This document shows positions 54,917-54,959 of a stretch of DNA of 54,959 bases, piece after piece. This DNA is from an uncultured Marinobacter sp. (GTDB lineage: Bacteria; Pseudomonadota; Gammaproteobacteria; Pseudomonadales; Oleiphilaceae). The notes beneath the pieces were generated by a model, which ran no database searches, had not been told where the DNA came from, and worked only from the letters and a program-made list of their open reading frames with translations. Location of the stretch: NCBI GenBank assembly GCA_913057975.1, contig CAJXOQ010000005.1, forward strand, positions 1 to 54,959. Direction: 5' to 3'. The position numbers and the translations under genes were made by a program. The first letter of the stretch is position 1, and the number at the start of each line of letters is the position of its first letter.

Positions 54917-54959
54917 CTGTCTCTTATACACATCTGACGCTGCCGACGAATAGAGAGGT
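54917..54959. other. Illumina Nextera adapter and index (assembly artefact)
   Basis: Bases 54917-54935 are exactly the 19-base Tn5 mosaic end (CTGTCTCTTATACACATCT), and 54936-54949 (GACGCTGCCGACGA) complete the Nextera read-1 transposase adapter in reverse complement. The final ten bases, ATAGAGAGGT, fit an i5 index (ATAGAGAG is the reverse complement of index 502) followed by GT of the flow-cell adapter. This sequence is from library preparation and should be trimmed. Confidence 0.97.

Noticed and set aside
54455..54931. Minus-strand 158-codon frame starting MYKRQ
   Set aside because: Its first residues are translated from the Nextera adapter; the rest opposes the GST gene.

Overview
The window reads as chromosomal DNA of a marine gammaproteobacterium, most likely Marinobacter or a close relative. 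This is inferred from protein sequences remembered from that group, the fused nuoCD gene, the E. coli-like yehZYXW osmolyte transporter and the moderately high GC; no database search was possible. Genes are densely packed, many convergent pairs touch or overlap, and there are no tRNA or rRNA genes, insertion sequences, phage genes or CRISPR arrays. The right edge is an assembly end: the last 43 bases are an Illumina Nextera adapter plus index, not genomic DNA. The left edge cuts a gene.

Layout. 1-8.4 kb holds housekeeping and membrane genes: a YdbH-like envelope protein (cut), a GNAT-nitrilase fusion, an NlpC/P60 lipoprotein, an exchanger of the calcium/cation antiporter family, a DUF2784 protein, a membrane diguanylate cyclase, a PotD-like binding protein and a ClC-family protein. 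8.6-18.1 kb is a one-carbon cluster: an FAD-oxidase/GcvT fusion of the dimethylglycine dehydrogenase type, L-serine dehydratase, a GbdR-like GlxA/AraC regulator, formate-tetrahydrofolate ligase, an MTHFR-like protein and a DmdA-like methyltransferase. 18.3-28.6 kb is mixed: DUF2721, serine hydrolase, two hotdog thioesterases, ThpR, CPBP protease, a cold-shock gene with a long leader, SDR, PanE-like reductase, DUF900 hydrolase, MtfA, AI-2E and MgtC family proteins. 28.7-43.5 kb is a complete NADH dehydrogenase I operon (nuoA-B-CD-E-F-G-H-I-J-K-L-M-N) on the minus strand. 43.6-54.9 kb has a small unknown protein, an MFS transporter, a MORN-repeat/C13-peptidase lipoprotein coupled to a YdeI-like protein, a LysE exporter behind an osmoprotectant ABC operon (osmF-yehY-yehX-yehW), a LysR-nitronate monooxygenase pair and a divergent glutathione S-transferase.

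How the genes may work together. The one-carbon cluster looks like a pathway for stripping methyl groups from a methylated osmolyte or amine onto tetrahydrofolate and oxidising them: the DmdA-like protein would make 5-methyl-THF, the MTHFR-like protein would oxidise it, the FAD-GcvT fusion would deliver 5,10-methylene-THF from an N-methyl amine, Fhs would release formate with ATP gain, and serine dehydratase would drain glycine/serine carbon to pyruvate. The regulator belongs to the family that senses glycine betaine, dimethylglycine, sarcosine or carnitine. The osmoprotectant ABC transporter 33 kb away could supply such a substrate, but that link is only inference. This cluster is the best candidate for an undescribed system in the window. 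Other oddities are a ClC protein with Tyr in place of the gating Glu, an exchanger with only one intact alpha repeat, and an anchored MORN/C13 protease.
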